Of a DNA stretch of 64,000 nt, positions 26,381-34,041 are shown piece after piece. The stretch covers positions 434,001 to 498,000 of the forward strand of contig CALOCN010000001.1 of the NCBI GenBank assembly GCA_942491735.1, read 5' to 3'. Origin of the DNA: CALOCN01 sp942491735. GTDB taxonomy: Bacteria; Eisenbacteria; RBG-16-71-46; JABDJR01. The number at the start of each line of letters is the position of its first letter. Positions within the stretch are counted from its first letter, which is position 1. A program made the position numbers and the translations under genes. The notes beneath the pieces are model-generated. The model was given only the letters and a program-made list of their open reading frames with translations, was not told the origin of the DNA and did no database searches.

Positions 26381-26403
26381 CCCGAACGCGTGTGGCGTTC
26401 GGG
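26381..26403 (+). other. Intercistronic hairpin between apbE and nqrM
   Basis: CCCGAACGC (26381-26389) pairs perfectly with GCGTTCGGG (26395-26403) over a 5-nt loop. It ends three bases before the GGGAG ribosome site of nqrM and lacks a U run; it could tune nqrM translation or mRNA decay. Confidence 0.5.
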
Positions 26404-26418
26404 TCGGGAGACAACGTG

Positions 26419-26571
26419 ATGACGACATTCCTGGTCACCCTCGCATTCTTCGGCGGCATCATGGCCCTCATGGGCGTGGGAGCCATGGTCAACGGCAAAC
26501 GCCTCAAGGGCTCCTGTGGACAGGACTGTCGCTGCAGCCCGCTCGCCGCCAACAACTGCGAACGCAAGTAG
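26419..26571 (+). CDS. nqrM: NqrM (DUF539) Na+-NQR maturation factor
   Basis: 50-aa small membrane protein: one helix (about 3-24) followed by a Cys-rich tail 'KGSCGQDCRCSPL' ending 'NNCERK', with Cys33, Cys37, Cys39 and Cys47. This is the architecture of NqrM (DUF539), required in Vibrio for inserting the iron centre shared by NqrD and NqrE. ATG 26419 has GGGAG eight nt upstream. Its place right after apbE in the nqr operon supports the call strongly. The Cys spacing differs from what I recall of the Vibrio protein. The stop is 8 nt from the end of a convergent gene. Confidence 0.85.
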   Translation: MTTFLVTLAFFGGIMALMGVGAMVNGKRLKGSCGQDCRCSPLAANNCERK

Positions 26572-26579
26572 ATCCCCGC

Positions 26580-27830
26580 TCAACCGCCGCCGGAGGACTC
26601 CCGCTCGTCGCTCCCGGCCATGGTGCCCATCCGCTCGGCTAGCGCTTTGGCGATCGCCTGGGCATAGGCCTTGGCCCCCGCCCGTGACGGATGCCGATCG
26701 AAGGGGAGCAGGAACAACGCATCCAGCTGCCCCGGCGGGATCCGCATCCGGGCCATCACGTCGACGATCCGCGTATCGAACACGTCTTGCAGGCTGTTGA
26801 AGAGCGCCTGCCGGACCTGGCTGACCTGGTGCTGTCCCCCGGCCAGCTCGGAGTGCACCGGCAGCAGGAGAAAGTCGATCGGGATCCCCGCGCCGCGCAG
26901 GATCGCCACGTCTTTCCGGAAGATGGGGTCTTCCATGTAGTCCTGGCCCGGCCAGTGAAACTCCCGAAACGTCTGGCCATCAGCGAACGGGTCCCCGTGG
27001 AGAATCCGGTTTGCCAGGTACGATCTGTCCAAGCGGGCCAGGTCGGGGCCCCGCTCGGCCAGCGCAAGCCGGCGGTAGCGTTGGGTCAGGCGGGTGGTGA
27101 CCGGATCCGGAGCGCCCGAACCCAGCGCTCGTGCCCAGTCCGGGGTGATGCCCTTGTCCACCAGGGCCTTGTCCACCGACTGGTCGGGGTGGGGTGATCC
27201 CGGTCGATAGGTGGTCAGCAACCGGGTTGTTCCCTCTTCCCGGGTCACGAACCGCCAGAACCTGGCCCGGGTGAGGTCCTCGGCGATGAACGCGACCACG
27301 ATCCGGGTGGGGCGATGGGTCGCCACCGCGACCGCGGCCTGATGGACCATCTGGAGCAGGCCGTAGCCGTCACGCCCCAGGTTCAGCACCGCCACGTCCC
27401 GGGCGATACGCGGTTCCAGTTCTCCCGAGAGGTGGTCCGTCCAGGTGATGCCGCGGTAGGGGTTGGCGGTAAACGAGTCGCCGACGACCAGAATGCGTTC
27501 GGAGGCGGTGTTCCAATCCGGGTCCGGAGTCCCGATATTGCCCTCCGCGTTGACCAGGAGCGGTCCGACATCCACCGGGGCGCCCTCGTGGAAGGTCACC
27601 CGCAACGCGCGGGATCCCGCGACATAGCGATAGCCCAGATCCTGGTCGTAGGCATAGATGGGGCGGTTCACCGCGGGGAAACCGGGTTGTTCCAATGCCT
27701 GGGCTACCTGGGCACGGAGCACAAGTCGATACGTTGTCTCGGCGGCGATCAAAGCGATCAGGAGGCCCCCGACGGCGAACGCAAAACGCACGCGCCAACC
27801 GGGGCCCTTGCGGCGAGGGTCCTGGGGCAT
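26580..27830 (-). CDS. Membrane-anchored SGNH/GDSL-like hydrolase (paralogue 2)
   Basis: 416 aa with one N-terminal membrane segment (about 14-35), likely placing the rest in the periplasm. Block I is 'ILVVGDSFTANPY' (Ser nucleophile), a block with 'LNLGRDGYG' provides a Gly/Asn-like oxyanion part, and the C-terminal 'PFDRHPSRAGAKAYA' should supply Asp/His. It is clearly paralogous to the gene at 28539-29774 over its full length ('YRYVAGSRALRV', 'ITWTDHLSGELE', 'FIAEDLTRARFWRFV'). Substrate unknown; envelope-polysaccharide deacylation or acyl transfer is a reasonable guess. Last gene of a minus-strand group. Confidence 0.8.
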   Translation of the reverse strand: MPQDPRRKGPGWRVRFAFAVGGLLIALIAAETTYRLVLRAQVAQALEQPGFPAVNRPIYAYDQDLGYRYVAGSRALRVTFHEGAPVDVGPLLVNAEGNIGTPDPDWNTASERILVVGDSFTANPYRGITWTDHLSGELEPRIARDVAVLNLGRDGYGLLQMVHQAAVAVATHRPTRIVVAFIAEDLTRARFWRFVTREEGTTRLLTTYRPGSPHPDQSVDKALVDKGITPDWARALGSGAPDPVTTRLTQRYRRLALAERGPDLARLDRSYLANRILHGDPFADGQTFREFHWPGQDYMEDPIFRKDVAILRGAGIPIDFLLLPVHSELAGGQHQVSQVRQALFNSLQDVFDTRIVDVMARMRIPPGQLDALFLLPFDRHPSRAGAKAYAQAIAKALAERMGTMAGSDERESSGGG

Positions 27831-27929
27831 AGCTGGGATGTCTGACCGGGGGGAGTGGGTTGCAGCCTATGGGGAACGCCGAGTATAACGAAGCTTGGAG
27901 CCTCGACCAAGTCCCGAACAACGAACGGG

Positions 27930-28511
27930 TCAGTTTCCGAGCTTGAAACCGATTCCCACGGTGAGCACATTGGCAATGTTGCTCTGATAGGCCGTGTTGG
28001 ACATCCACAGCACGTTGAGCTGGGCGTTGAGGAGTACCGAGTCACTCACGTAGAAGTTGGCGCCCAGGGGAACGCCGAAGACGAGTCCCACCCGGCTCTC
28101 GTCCGGTTCCAGGGTGCTTGAGAGTCCCTTGAACTTGGAGAAGTGCAGACCAATCCCGCCGCCCACGTACCCCACCACTTTTCCCTGAGGGTCACCGAAG
28201 ACGTACTTGATGTTGGCCAGGATCGGAATGCTGGAGAAACTGGCCTCGTAGGGATCCGAGCCGCCGCCGGATGCCTGGATTTCGAACACGCCGGCCCAGA
28301 GGCCGACCATGTATTGGGAGCCCACCCGGTCAAAGGATCCGGTCGCCGCCCATCCGCCCACGAACTCCTGCGTGGCTTCGCTCCACGCGAAGGCTCCACC
28401 ACCGGAGATGGTGAGCAGGTTATCGCCCACGTCCTGCCCCGCGGTGGCAAGCGGGGTCACGGCGAGCGAGAGGGCGAGGCAGCTGGCGATCATCCATGCG
28501 GTTCGTTTCAC
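27930..28511 (-). CDS. Outer-membrane beta-barrel protein, porin/OmpA-barrel type
   Basis: 193 aa. Signal peptide about 1-24 ending 'PLATAG'. The mature part alternates polar and hydrophobic residues in about eight amphipathic strands, with Gly/aromatic girdles ('VVGYVGGGIGLHFSKF', 'LLNAQLNVLWMS') and a final strand 'VLTVGIGFKLGN', as in small eight-stranded barrels. No catalytic motif. It sits between two SGNH-hydrolase paralogues on the same strand, 27 nt after one of them, so a shared envelope function is likely. Specific function unknown. Confidence 0.75.
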   Translation of the reverse strand: MKRTAWMIASCLALSLAVTPLATAGQDVGDNLLTISGGGAFAWSEATQEFVGGWAATGSFDRVGSQYMVGLWAGVFEIQASGGGSDPYEASFSSIPILANIKYVFGDPQGKVVGYVGGGIGLHFSKFKGLSSTLEPDESRVGLVFGVPLGANFYVSDSVLLNAQLNVLWMSNTAYQSNIANVLTVGIGFKLGN

Positions 28512-28538
28512 GGGATTCCTCTCCTGGGGGGACTACCC

Positions 28539-29774
28539 CTATCGGTTTCCTGGCTCGGGCGGGCCTTCGATCGGGAGGAGATTACCTTCTATCAGGGCCT
28601 GAGCAATGGCAAATCCGTAGACCCGTGCCCCGTGCGGATTGGGATGCCGGTCGTAGGGGAGGAGGAACATCCGATCGATGCGATCCGCCGGGATTCTCAT
28701 GTACGGGAGCAGGTATTCCGTCTCCCTGCCCACCGAGAGTTCCAGGCTCTGGAGCAGGCTCCGCATCTGGTCGCTGACCTTGTGCTCGCGCGTTTGCAGA
28801 TCTTCCCGGGTGGGAAGGAGGACGAGGGCGATCGAGGTACCGGTAGTGGCCAGACGCGCCATGTCCTGCTGGAACACGGCATCCGAACGAAAGTCGAGTT
28901 CCGGCCAGTACGCCTCGCTGGAAAGACCCCGTAGGGAGTTCAGCCCGCCCCCTTTCAGGATCCGACCCAGGAGATAGGAACGGGTCGGGGTGAAGAGGGA
29001 CGGGCCCTCCCGGTCCAGGGCAAGCTGCCGGTGTCGGTCGATCAGATCGCGCAGGAGGGGATCGTTGGGGAGGCGGCGGGCCGAGTCGGCCCAGCGTCCG
29101 GTGACCCGGGAGTCCACCAGGGCCATGTCCACCGCTTCATCGATCCTGGGGGGCGTGGTGTTCCGGTAGGTGGTGAGCAGACGGGTTACCACTCCGTCCG
29201 GCTCCACGAACCGGCGGAAACGGGAGCGGGTCAGATCCTCGGCAATGAAAGCGATCACCAGCAGGTGCGGCTGGAGTTCCGGGACCGCGCGCGCCGCCAG
29301 ATGGACCATCTGGAGCACGCCGTACCCGTCGCGTCCCAGGTTGCGCACGGCCACGTCCTGCCCCAGCCGTTCCTCGAGGGCCTCCGCCAACGTGTCGGTC
29401 CAGGTGATCCCGTGAAACGGATTCGCGGTGAAGGAGTCCCCCACGACAAGAATCCGCAGTTCGGCCGTGCTCCAATCCGGGTCCACCCGTCCCACGTCCC
29501 CCAACGCGTTGACCAGCAGGGGGCCGGCATCCACCGGCACGCCTTCGTGGATCAGCACCCGCAAGGCGCGGGAGCCGGGCAGGTAGCGGTAGCCCAGATC
29601 GTCGTCCAGGGCGTAGATGGGGCGGGACACCACGGGGAAGCTTTCGGCGCCGGCCGAGCGCGCAAGACCGATCCGCAGGTGAACACGATAGGCGATTTCC
29701 GCGGTGACCAGGGCCAGCACGAGCCCCATGAGGATGAGGAGGAGGCGGACCCGCAGGGAAGGTCCCCGGGTCAA
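28539..29774 (-). CDS. Membrane-anchored SGNH/GDSL-like hydrolase (paralogue 1)
   Basis: 411 aa with an N-terminal membrane helix (about 8-27). Nucleophile block 'ILVVGDSFTANPF', 'VRNLGRDGYGVLQM', and C-terminal 'PYDRHPNPHGARVYG' match the SGNH layout, with the His following an Asp. It shares its whole length with 26580-27830. Its start overlaps the stop of the multihaem cytochrome by ATGA, so it is co-translated with an electron-transfer lipoprotein, which is not an obvious partner for a hydrolase. Confidence 0.8.
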   Translation of the reverse strand: MTRGPSLRVRLLLILMGLVLALVTAEIAYRVHLRIGLARSAGAESFPVVSRPIYALDDDLGYRYLPGSRALRVLIHEGVPVDAGPLLVNALGDVGRVDPDWSTAELRILVVGDSFTANPFHGITWTDTLAEALEERLGQDVAVRNLGRDGYGVLQMVHLAARAVPELQPHLLVIAFIAEDLTRSRFRRFVEPDGVVTRLLTTYRNTTPPRIDEAVDMALVDSRVTGRWADSARRLPNDPLLRDLIDRHRQLALDREGPSLFTPTRSYLLGRILKGGGLNSLRGLSSEAYWPELDFRSDAVFQQDMARLATTGTSIALVLLPTREDLQTREHKVSDQMRSLLQSLELSVGRETEYLLPYMRIPADRIDRMFLLPYDRHPNPHGARVYGFAIAQALIEGNLLPIEGPPEPGNR

Positions 29775-32188
29775 GGAGTCCCTCCCACCTGACGCAGCAA
29801 CTCCTGCGCGGTGGGATCCTCCGGATCCAGCGCCAACAGGGTCCGGGCGTGCCGCGTTGCCATGTCCGAGTAGCCCAGGTCGCGGCTGATGGTAACCAGG
29901 GCGACCAGGAGATCCCGGTTCCCCGGCGCCCGTTCGTGAGCCGCGCTCAGGACTTCCAGGGCATGATCCTGGTCGCCCAGGCTGTTGAGAGCGACCCCGT
30001 AGGCGTAGGCGTAGCGCGGAACCTCCGGCCCCAGTTCAGCGGCGAGGCGGAACTCCTCCAGCGCCTCGTCCCCGCGCCGCAACCGGGTCAGATTGAGCGC
30101 CAGGGCGTGGTGGATTCCGGCGTCGTCCGGGCTGATGCCCACGGCGCGGCGCAGGATGGGCTCGGCCGGGGCATCGTTGCCCTGGCGACCGTAGAGGTCG
30201 GCAAGGTTCACGAAGGCCGGGACAAAGGTGGAGTCCAGGCCCAGGGCGGTGCGGTAGGCCACCTCGGCGCGATCCGGGTCTCCCATGTTGTCGAACAGGG
30301 CGCCCAGGTTGAGGTAGGACCAGGGAACATCGGCGTTGATCCGGCAGCCCTGGACCAGTTCGCTCAGGGCCTCCTGGCGGGCCGTGACGCCGGCGTCGGA
30401 AAGGGATTGCCGGGGCGCGTCGACCAGGATGCGTGCCGCCTCGGTGCGCACGACCCGGATGGGATCTTCCATGAGGCCGGCCCCCATCGCGGCGCGTCCC
30501 TGGCGGCTCACCGCTTCCAGCGTGCTCAGCGCCCCCAGCCGCACCAGGGGCGACGGATCGGCCAGGCCGGCCTGCAACGCCGGGAGGGTCTGGGTTCCCA
30601 GGTGGGACCGGAGCAACGATGCCGCGGTGGCGCGGGCCATGATGGGCTGCGTGGTATCCAGGATCAACTCGGCCAGCGCGCGCCCGGCCCCGGGTCCCCC
30701 CAGACGACCCGCTTCCAGGACCTCCCCGTAGTGGGGACGTTCCCGCCGCTCCATGCCCCACCACCCGGCGGCACGCTCCGAGGCCCATGCGGGATCCCGG
30801 TCGGTGTGGCAGTCGGTGCAGGCGTCCCGGGTGTCGAGGGCTTCGGTGAGGTCGGGACGGGGCACGCGGAAGCTGTGATCGCGGCGCCCGTCCACCCCCA
30901 TGTAGGTGCGTTCGGTCATGTGGCAGCCGATACAACTGGCCCCGGCGGACTCCGGCTCATGGAAGTGGTGTTTGGGCGTGTCAAAGACCTCGGGAAGGTG
31001 GCAGCGGGCGCAGGTGTCGTCCGGCTCCGTGGTGCGCAGCCTTGCCGTGTGCGGATCATGGCAATCGCTGCAGACCACCCCCGCGCCGTACATGCGGCTC
31101 TGCAGGAACGAACCGTAGACGTAGACCTCGTCCTCGATCTGTCCGTCCGCGGTGTAGAGCCCCGGGGTCAGCAGGGCCGGGCGGTGGTTGTCCAGGAAGG
31201 GGTCGCCCGGAGTGACCGGTTCCCACACGGCGGTGCGTCGCGAGTGACACGGGGCACAGGTCTCGATCTCGACATGGTTGGTCCGGGGCGGTTCCCGCCG
31301 GGCGATGCCGTCGTCCCCGGAGAAGACCCAGTTGGCCGGGACGCTCTCGCGGTAGTCGACGGTGAGTCCCAGACCCTTGACCCTGTTCTCCGAGAGTTTG
31401 CCGCCGGCCGCGATGGTGCGCGCCCACTCCACGTGGTCCGATCCCGGTCCGTGGCAAGCCTCGCAGGAGACGTCGATCTCCGCGTACACGGTTCCGTAGG
31501 TTTCGGTGTCCGGATCGAATCGTTTCTCGAGTCCGGTGGAATGACATCCGGCGCAGGAGTGGTTCCAGTTCTGGGTCCAACCGGTCCAGTGCAGGGGGTC
31601 GCCGGGGAGGAACCGGTCATCGGGGTAGAGGGAGTACCACCGCTGCCCGCCTGCTTCCCGGGCGCGGCTGTCCCAGGCGATGCCCAACACCTGATAGGCC
31701 CCTCGTGGAAAGGGGATCAGATACTGCTGGAGTGGATCGACGCCAAAGGTATGGCTGATCTCGAACTCCTGAAGGCTGCCGTCCGGGCCCTCGGTCTCGG
31801 CCAGGAATCGGTCCCCGTCGCGGCGAAAAGTGGTGGTGACACCCTGGCTGGTGATGGAGGTGTTGTTGAAGTCGCCCAGCACGGTGGAGTCGGTGGCCAC
31901 GTCCATGGCCAGGTCGTGGTGGGATCCGGTCCAGCGCTCCATTTCGGCGCCGTGGCATTCGGCACAGACGTCCCGCCCCAGGTAGGTGGCGGTGACGGGA
32001 GCACGGCGGGAGGCGTCGGCCTGGACCGTCGTTGGTGGCTCGTCGGCCGGTTGACCGCAACCGGAGAGAACAAGGCCGAGGGCGAGGATCAGGGTTGCGG
32101 CGACTCCGAGCCACCGGCGAGTGACGAACCCGGTGAGGCGGCTGACGGATCGGAGGGTTGCCTCAATCGGCGAAAGAGGGGTATCCAT
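29771..32188 (-). CDS. Octahaem cytochrome c lipoprotein with HEAT-like and TPR C-terminus
   Basis: 805 aa. N-terminal export signal with lipobox 'LVLSGC' (Cys44), then eight CxxCH haem sites in order: CAECH, CAGCH, CEACH, CAPCH, CSDCH, CARCH, CIGCH, CTDCH, spread over about residues 75-450, related to cytochrome c554-type folds. Residues about 480-610 look like HEAT/armadillo-like repeats ('PLVRLGALSTLEAV'). The last ~200 residues are TPRs ('DRAEVAYRTALGLDSTFVPA'). It should be an envelope electron-transfer protein; the redox partner is unknown. The frame runs upstream, but ATG 32188 gives the proper lipoprotein signal. Confidence 0.88.
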   Translation of the reverse strand: MDTPLSPIEATLRSVSRLTGFVTRRWLGVAATLILALGLVLSGCGQPADEPPTTVQADASRRAPVTATYLGRDVCAECHGAEMERWTGSHHDLAMDVATDSTVLGDFNNTSITSQGVTTTFRRDGDRFLAETEGPDGSLQEFEISHTFGVDPLQQYLIPFPRGAYQVLGIAWDSRAREAGGQRWYSLYPDDRFLPGDPLHWTGWTQNWNHSCAGCHSTGLEKRFDPDTETYGTVYAEIDVSCEACHGPGSDHVEWARTIAAGGKLSENRVKGLGLTVDYRESVPANWVFSGDDGIARREPPRTNHVEIETCAPCHSRRTAVWEPVTPGDPFLDNHRPALLTPGLYTADGQIEDEVYVYGSFLQSRMYGAGVVCSDCHDPHTARLRTTEPDDTCARCHLPEVFDTPKHHFHEPESAGASCIGCHMTERTYMGVDGRRDHSFRVPRPDLTEALDTRDACTDCHTDRDPAWASERAAGWWGMERRERPHYGEVLEAGRLGGPGAGRALAELILDTTQPIMARATAASLLRSHLGTQTLPALQAGLADPSPLVRLGALSTLEAVSRQGRAAMGAGLMEDPIRVVRTEAARILVDAPRQSLSDAGVTARQEALSELVQGCRINADVPWSYLNLGALFDNMGDPDRAEVAYRTALGLDSTFVPAFVNLADLYGRQGNDAPAEPILRRAVGISPDDAGIHHALALNLTRLRRGDEALEEFRLAAELGPEVPRYAYAYGVALNSLGDQDHALEVLSAAHERAPGNRDLLVALVTISRDLGYSDMATRHARTLLALDPEDPTAQELLRQVGGTP

Positions 32189-32293
32189 CCGGGCATCGTA
32201 CCGGGTCGGGCCGAGGCGGGGAAGGTGCTCGTGCTCGCTTGACCGGTCCCTGTCCGCTACACTTCCCTTTTCTCTCACGGCCCAAGGAGATCC

Positions 32294-32806
32294 ATGGACA
32301 AGCCTCAATCGACCGAGTATGCGGAGTTCTACGAGCCCTACATCCAGCTTGTTCCCGAGGGGGACGTGCTGGCCAGCCTGGCCACCGAGATCAAGAAGAC
32401 CCGGGACCTCCTGTCCGAGCTCACCGACAAGCAGGCCCTGCACCGGTACGCGCCGGGGAAGTGGAGCGTGAAGGAGGTGGTAGGGCACATGGCCGACGGC
32501 GAACAGGTCTTTGGCTATCGTGCCTTGCGGATTTCGCGAGGAGACCCCACGCCGATGGAGGGATTCGAGCAGGACGACTATGTGGCCGCGGCGAACTTCG
32601 ATGCGCATCCCCTGGATCTGCTTGTGGCGCGGCTCGAGGGAGTTCGGCGGGGGAACATTGCTATGTTACGGGCCATGGACCCTGCCATGCATGCGCGGAT
32701 GGGCAATGCCAACGGGTCCCCGGTCAGCGTGCGGGCACTGGCCGCCATGCTGATCGGGCACGAGCGGCACCATCGCAAGGTGCTGCAGGAGCGGTATCTC
32801 CGCTGA
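32294..32806 (+). CDS. DinB-superfamily protein (first of two)
   Basis: 170 aa, four-helix DinB fold. The typical 'GKWSVKEVVGHMADGEQVF' supplies the first metal His; the late 'LIGHERHHRKVL' supplies the others. Family members are metal-dependent thiol (mycothiol/bacillithiol-type) transferases or uncharacterised stress proteins; the thiol cofactor here is unknown. ATG 32294 follows AAGGAG. The DUF2269-like gene begins 1 nt after its stop. Confidence 0.85.
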   Translation: MDKPQSTEYAEFYEPYIQLVPEGDVLASLATEIKKTRDLLSELTDKQALHRYAPGKWSVKEVVGHMADGEQVFGYRALRISRGDPTPMEGFEQDDYVAAANFDAHPLDLLVARLEGVRRGNIAMLRAMDPAMHARMGNANGSPVSVRALAAMLIGHERHHRKVLQERYLR

Positions 32807-32807
32807 C

Positions 32808-33293
32808 ATGGATCACCTCTGGATCAAGCTGATTCATGTCCTGGGGGCCATCCTGTTCGTGGGAAACATCGTGGTGACCGCGTTGTGGAAGACCCTCGCC
32901 GACCGGACCCGGGACCCGCGCATCGTTGCCTTTGGTCAGCGACTGGTCCTGGTCACCGACGCGGTGTTCACCGGTCCCGGAGCGGCTGCGGTGGTGATCA
33001 CCGGATACCTGCTGCTGGGTCCGTTCGGCGACGATCCTTTTGGCACCCATCGTTGGATCTTTCTCGGACTGCATCTCTTCCTGGGGTCGGCGGTGATCTG
33101 GGGGTTGGGGCTGCTCCCCATCCAGATAGCCCAGTACCGGATGGTCCGTTCGTTGGAACGCCCCAAGGCTGACGCACCCGGCACCATCCCGCCGCGCTAC
33201 TGGGTGCTGGGCCGACTCTGGATGTTCCTGGGAATCGTGGCCACCCTCCTGCCGTTGATCGCGGTGTATTTCATGGTCGTGAAACCGTCCTGA
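32808..33293 (+). CDS. DUF2269-like integral membrane protein
   Basis: 161 aa, four predicted membrane helices, beginning 'KLIHVLGAILFVGNIVVTA', with the conserved His/Gly of helix 1 ('K-x-x-H-V-x-G-x-x-x-x-x-G-N'), 'VTDAVFTGPGAA' and 'GRLWMFLGIVA'. This matches predicted membrane proteins grouped as DUF2269. No function is known. ATG immediately after the DinB stop suggests coupled translation. Confidence 0.75.
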   Translation: MDHLWIKLIHVLGAILFVGNIVVTALWKTLADRTRDPRIVAFGQRLVLVTDAVFTGPGAAAVVITGYLLLGPFGDDPFGTHRWIFLGLHLFLGSAVIWGLGLLPIQIAQYRMVRSLERPKADAPGTIPPRYWVLGRLWMFLGIVATLLPLIAVYFMVVKPS

Positions 33294-33319
33294 CCTCCCT
33301 CGGTCCGGAGGATACAGAT

Positions 33320-33895
33320 ATGTATGGATTGCTTGGTGTTGCAGACGGGCGACGCGCCCGGTTCTCTTCGTGCCTTTGGGGGCTAGTCCTGCTCGTCGCG
33401 GTTCTTCCGCGGGCAGGCTTCGCCGATGTGACCCGTGGGGATACCGGGGCGTTCACATCGACGCTTTCCATCACCCTGCCCGGCTCTCCCGAGGTCATCT
33501 ACGACGCGCTGACCGGGGACATCAGCGGTTGGTGGGATCACACCTTCTCCGACAAGCCCGCCCGGTTCTTCATCGATGCGCGCCCCGGTGGCGGGTTCTA
33601 CGAATACTTCGACGACGAGGGGAAGAACGGGGTTCGTCACGCGGTGGTCATCTACGCGGAGCGGGGAAAACTCCTGCGGTTCGAGGGGCCGCTGGGCTTC
33701 AACGGAAAGGCGCTCCTCATCGCCACCGAATACAAACTGGAAGCGGAGGGGACGGGGCAAACCCGGCTTACCGTGACCGTCAACGGTTCCGGACAGATGG
33801 AGACCGGATGGCCGGAGGCGATTGATGGAGTGTGGCAGCACTTCATTGGCGAGCAGTTCAAGGCCTACATCGAGGCGGGAAAACATCTGCAATAG
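33320..33895 (+). CDS. Exported SRPBCC/AHSA1-like ligand-binding protein
   Basis: 191 aa. A hydrophobic N-terminal stretch (about 17-35, 'LWGLVLLVAVLPRAGFA') ends in a plausible signal-peptidase site, unusual because SRPBCC proteins are mostly cytosolic. The body follows the START/Bet v1-like pattern: 'VIYDALTGDISGWW', 'DARPGGGFYEYFDDEG', 'LRFEGPLGF', ending in the long C-terminal helix 'GVWQHFIGEQFKAYIEAG'. ATG 33320 has GGAGG upstream. Ligand unknown. Last of the DinB-DUF2269-SRPBCC group. Confidence 0.75.
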   Translation: MYGLLGVADGRRARFSSCLWGLVLLVAVLPRAGFADVTRGDTGAFTSTLSITLPGSPEVIYDALTGDISGWWDHTFSDKPARFFIDARPGGGFYEYFDDEGKNGVRHAVVIYAERGKLLRFEGPLGFNGKALLIATEYKLEAEGTGQTRLTVTVNGSGQMETGWPEAIDGVWQHFIGEQFKAYIEAGKHLQ

Positions 33896-33968
33896 TTAGA
33901 TTTCGGGTGCGGCATACGATGAGTTATCCGGCATCCCTTTCATTGCTATGTCAATGAATTGTAAAGAG

Positions 33969-33996
33969 TTGTCGGTCCCGAAACCGTCTCTATACT
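33969..33996 (+). promoter_or_regulatory. Candidate promoter of the tandem secreted-protein genes
   Basis: TTGTCG (33969-33974), 16-nt spacer, TATACT (33991-33996, five of six). The predicted start near 34003 gives a ~39-nt leader containing GAGG eight nt before GTG 34042. It lies in the 146-bp gap that ends the preceding gene group. Confidence 0.4.
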
Positions 33997-34041
33997 GACT
34001 GGAAACGACGCTCTTTCACCCCTTGGGAAGAGGATGATCCC

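Noticed and set aside
32239..32263. TTGACC...TACACT as a promoter for the first DinB gene
   Set aside because: The two boxes are separated by only 13 nt, too short for a sigma-70 promoter.
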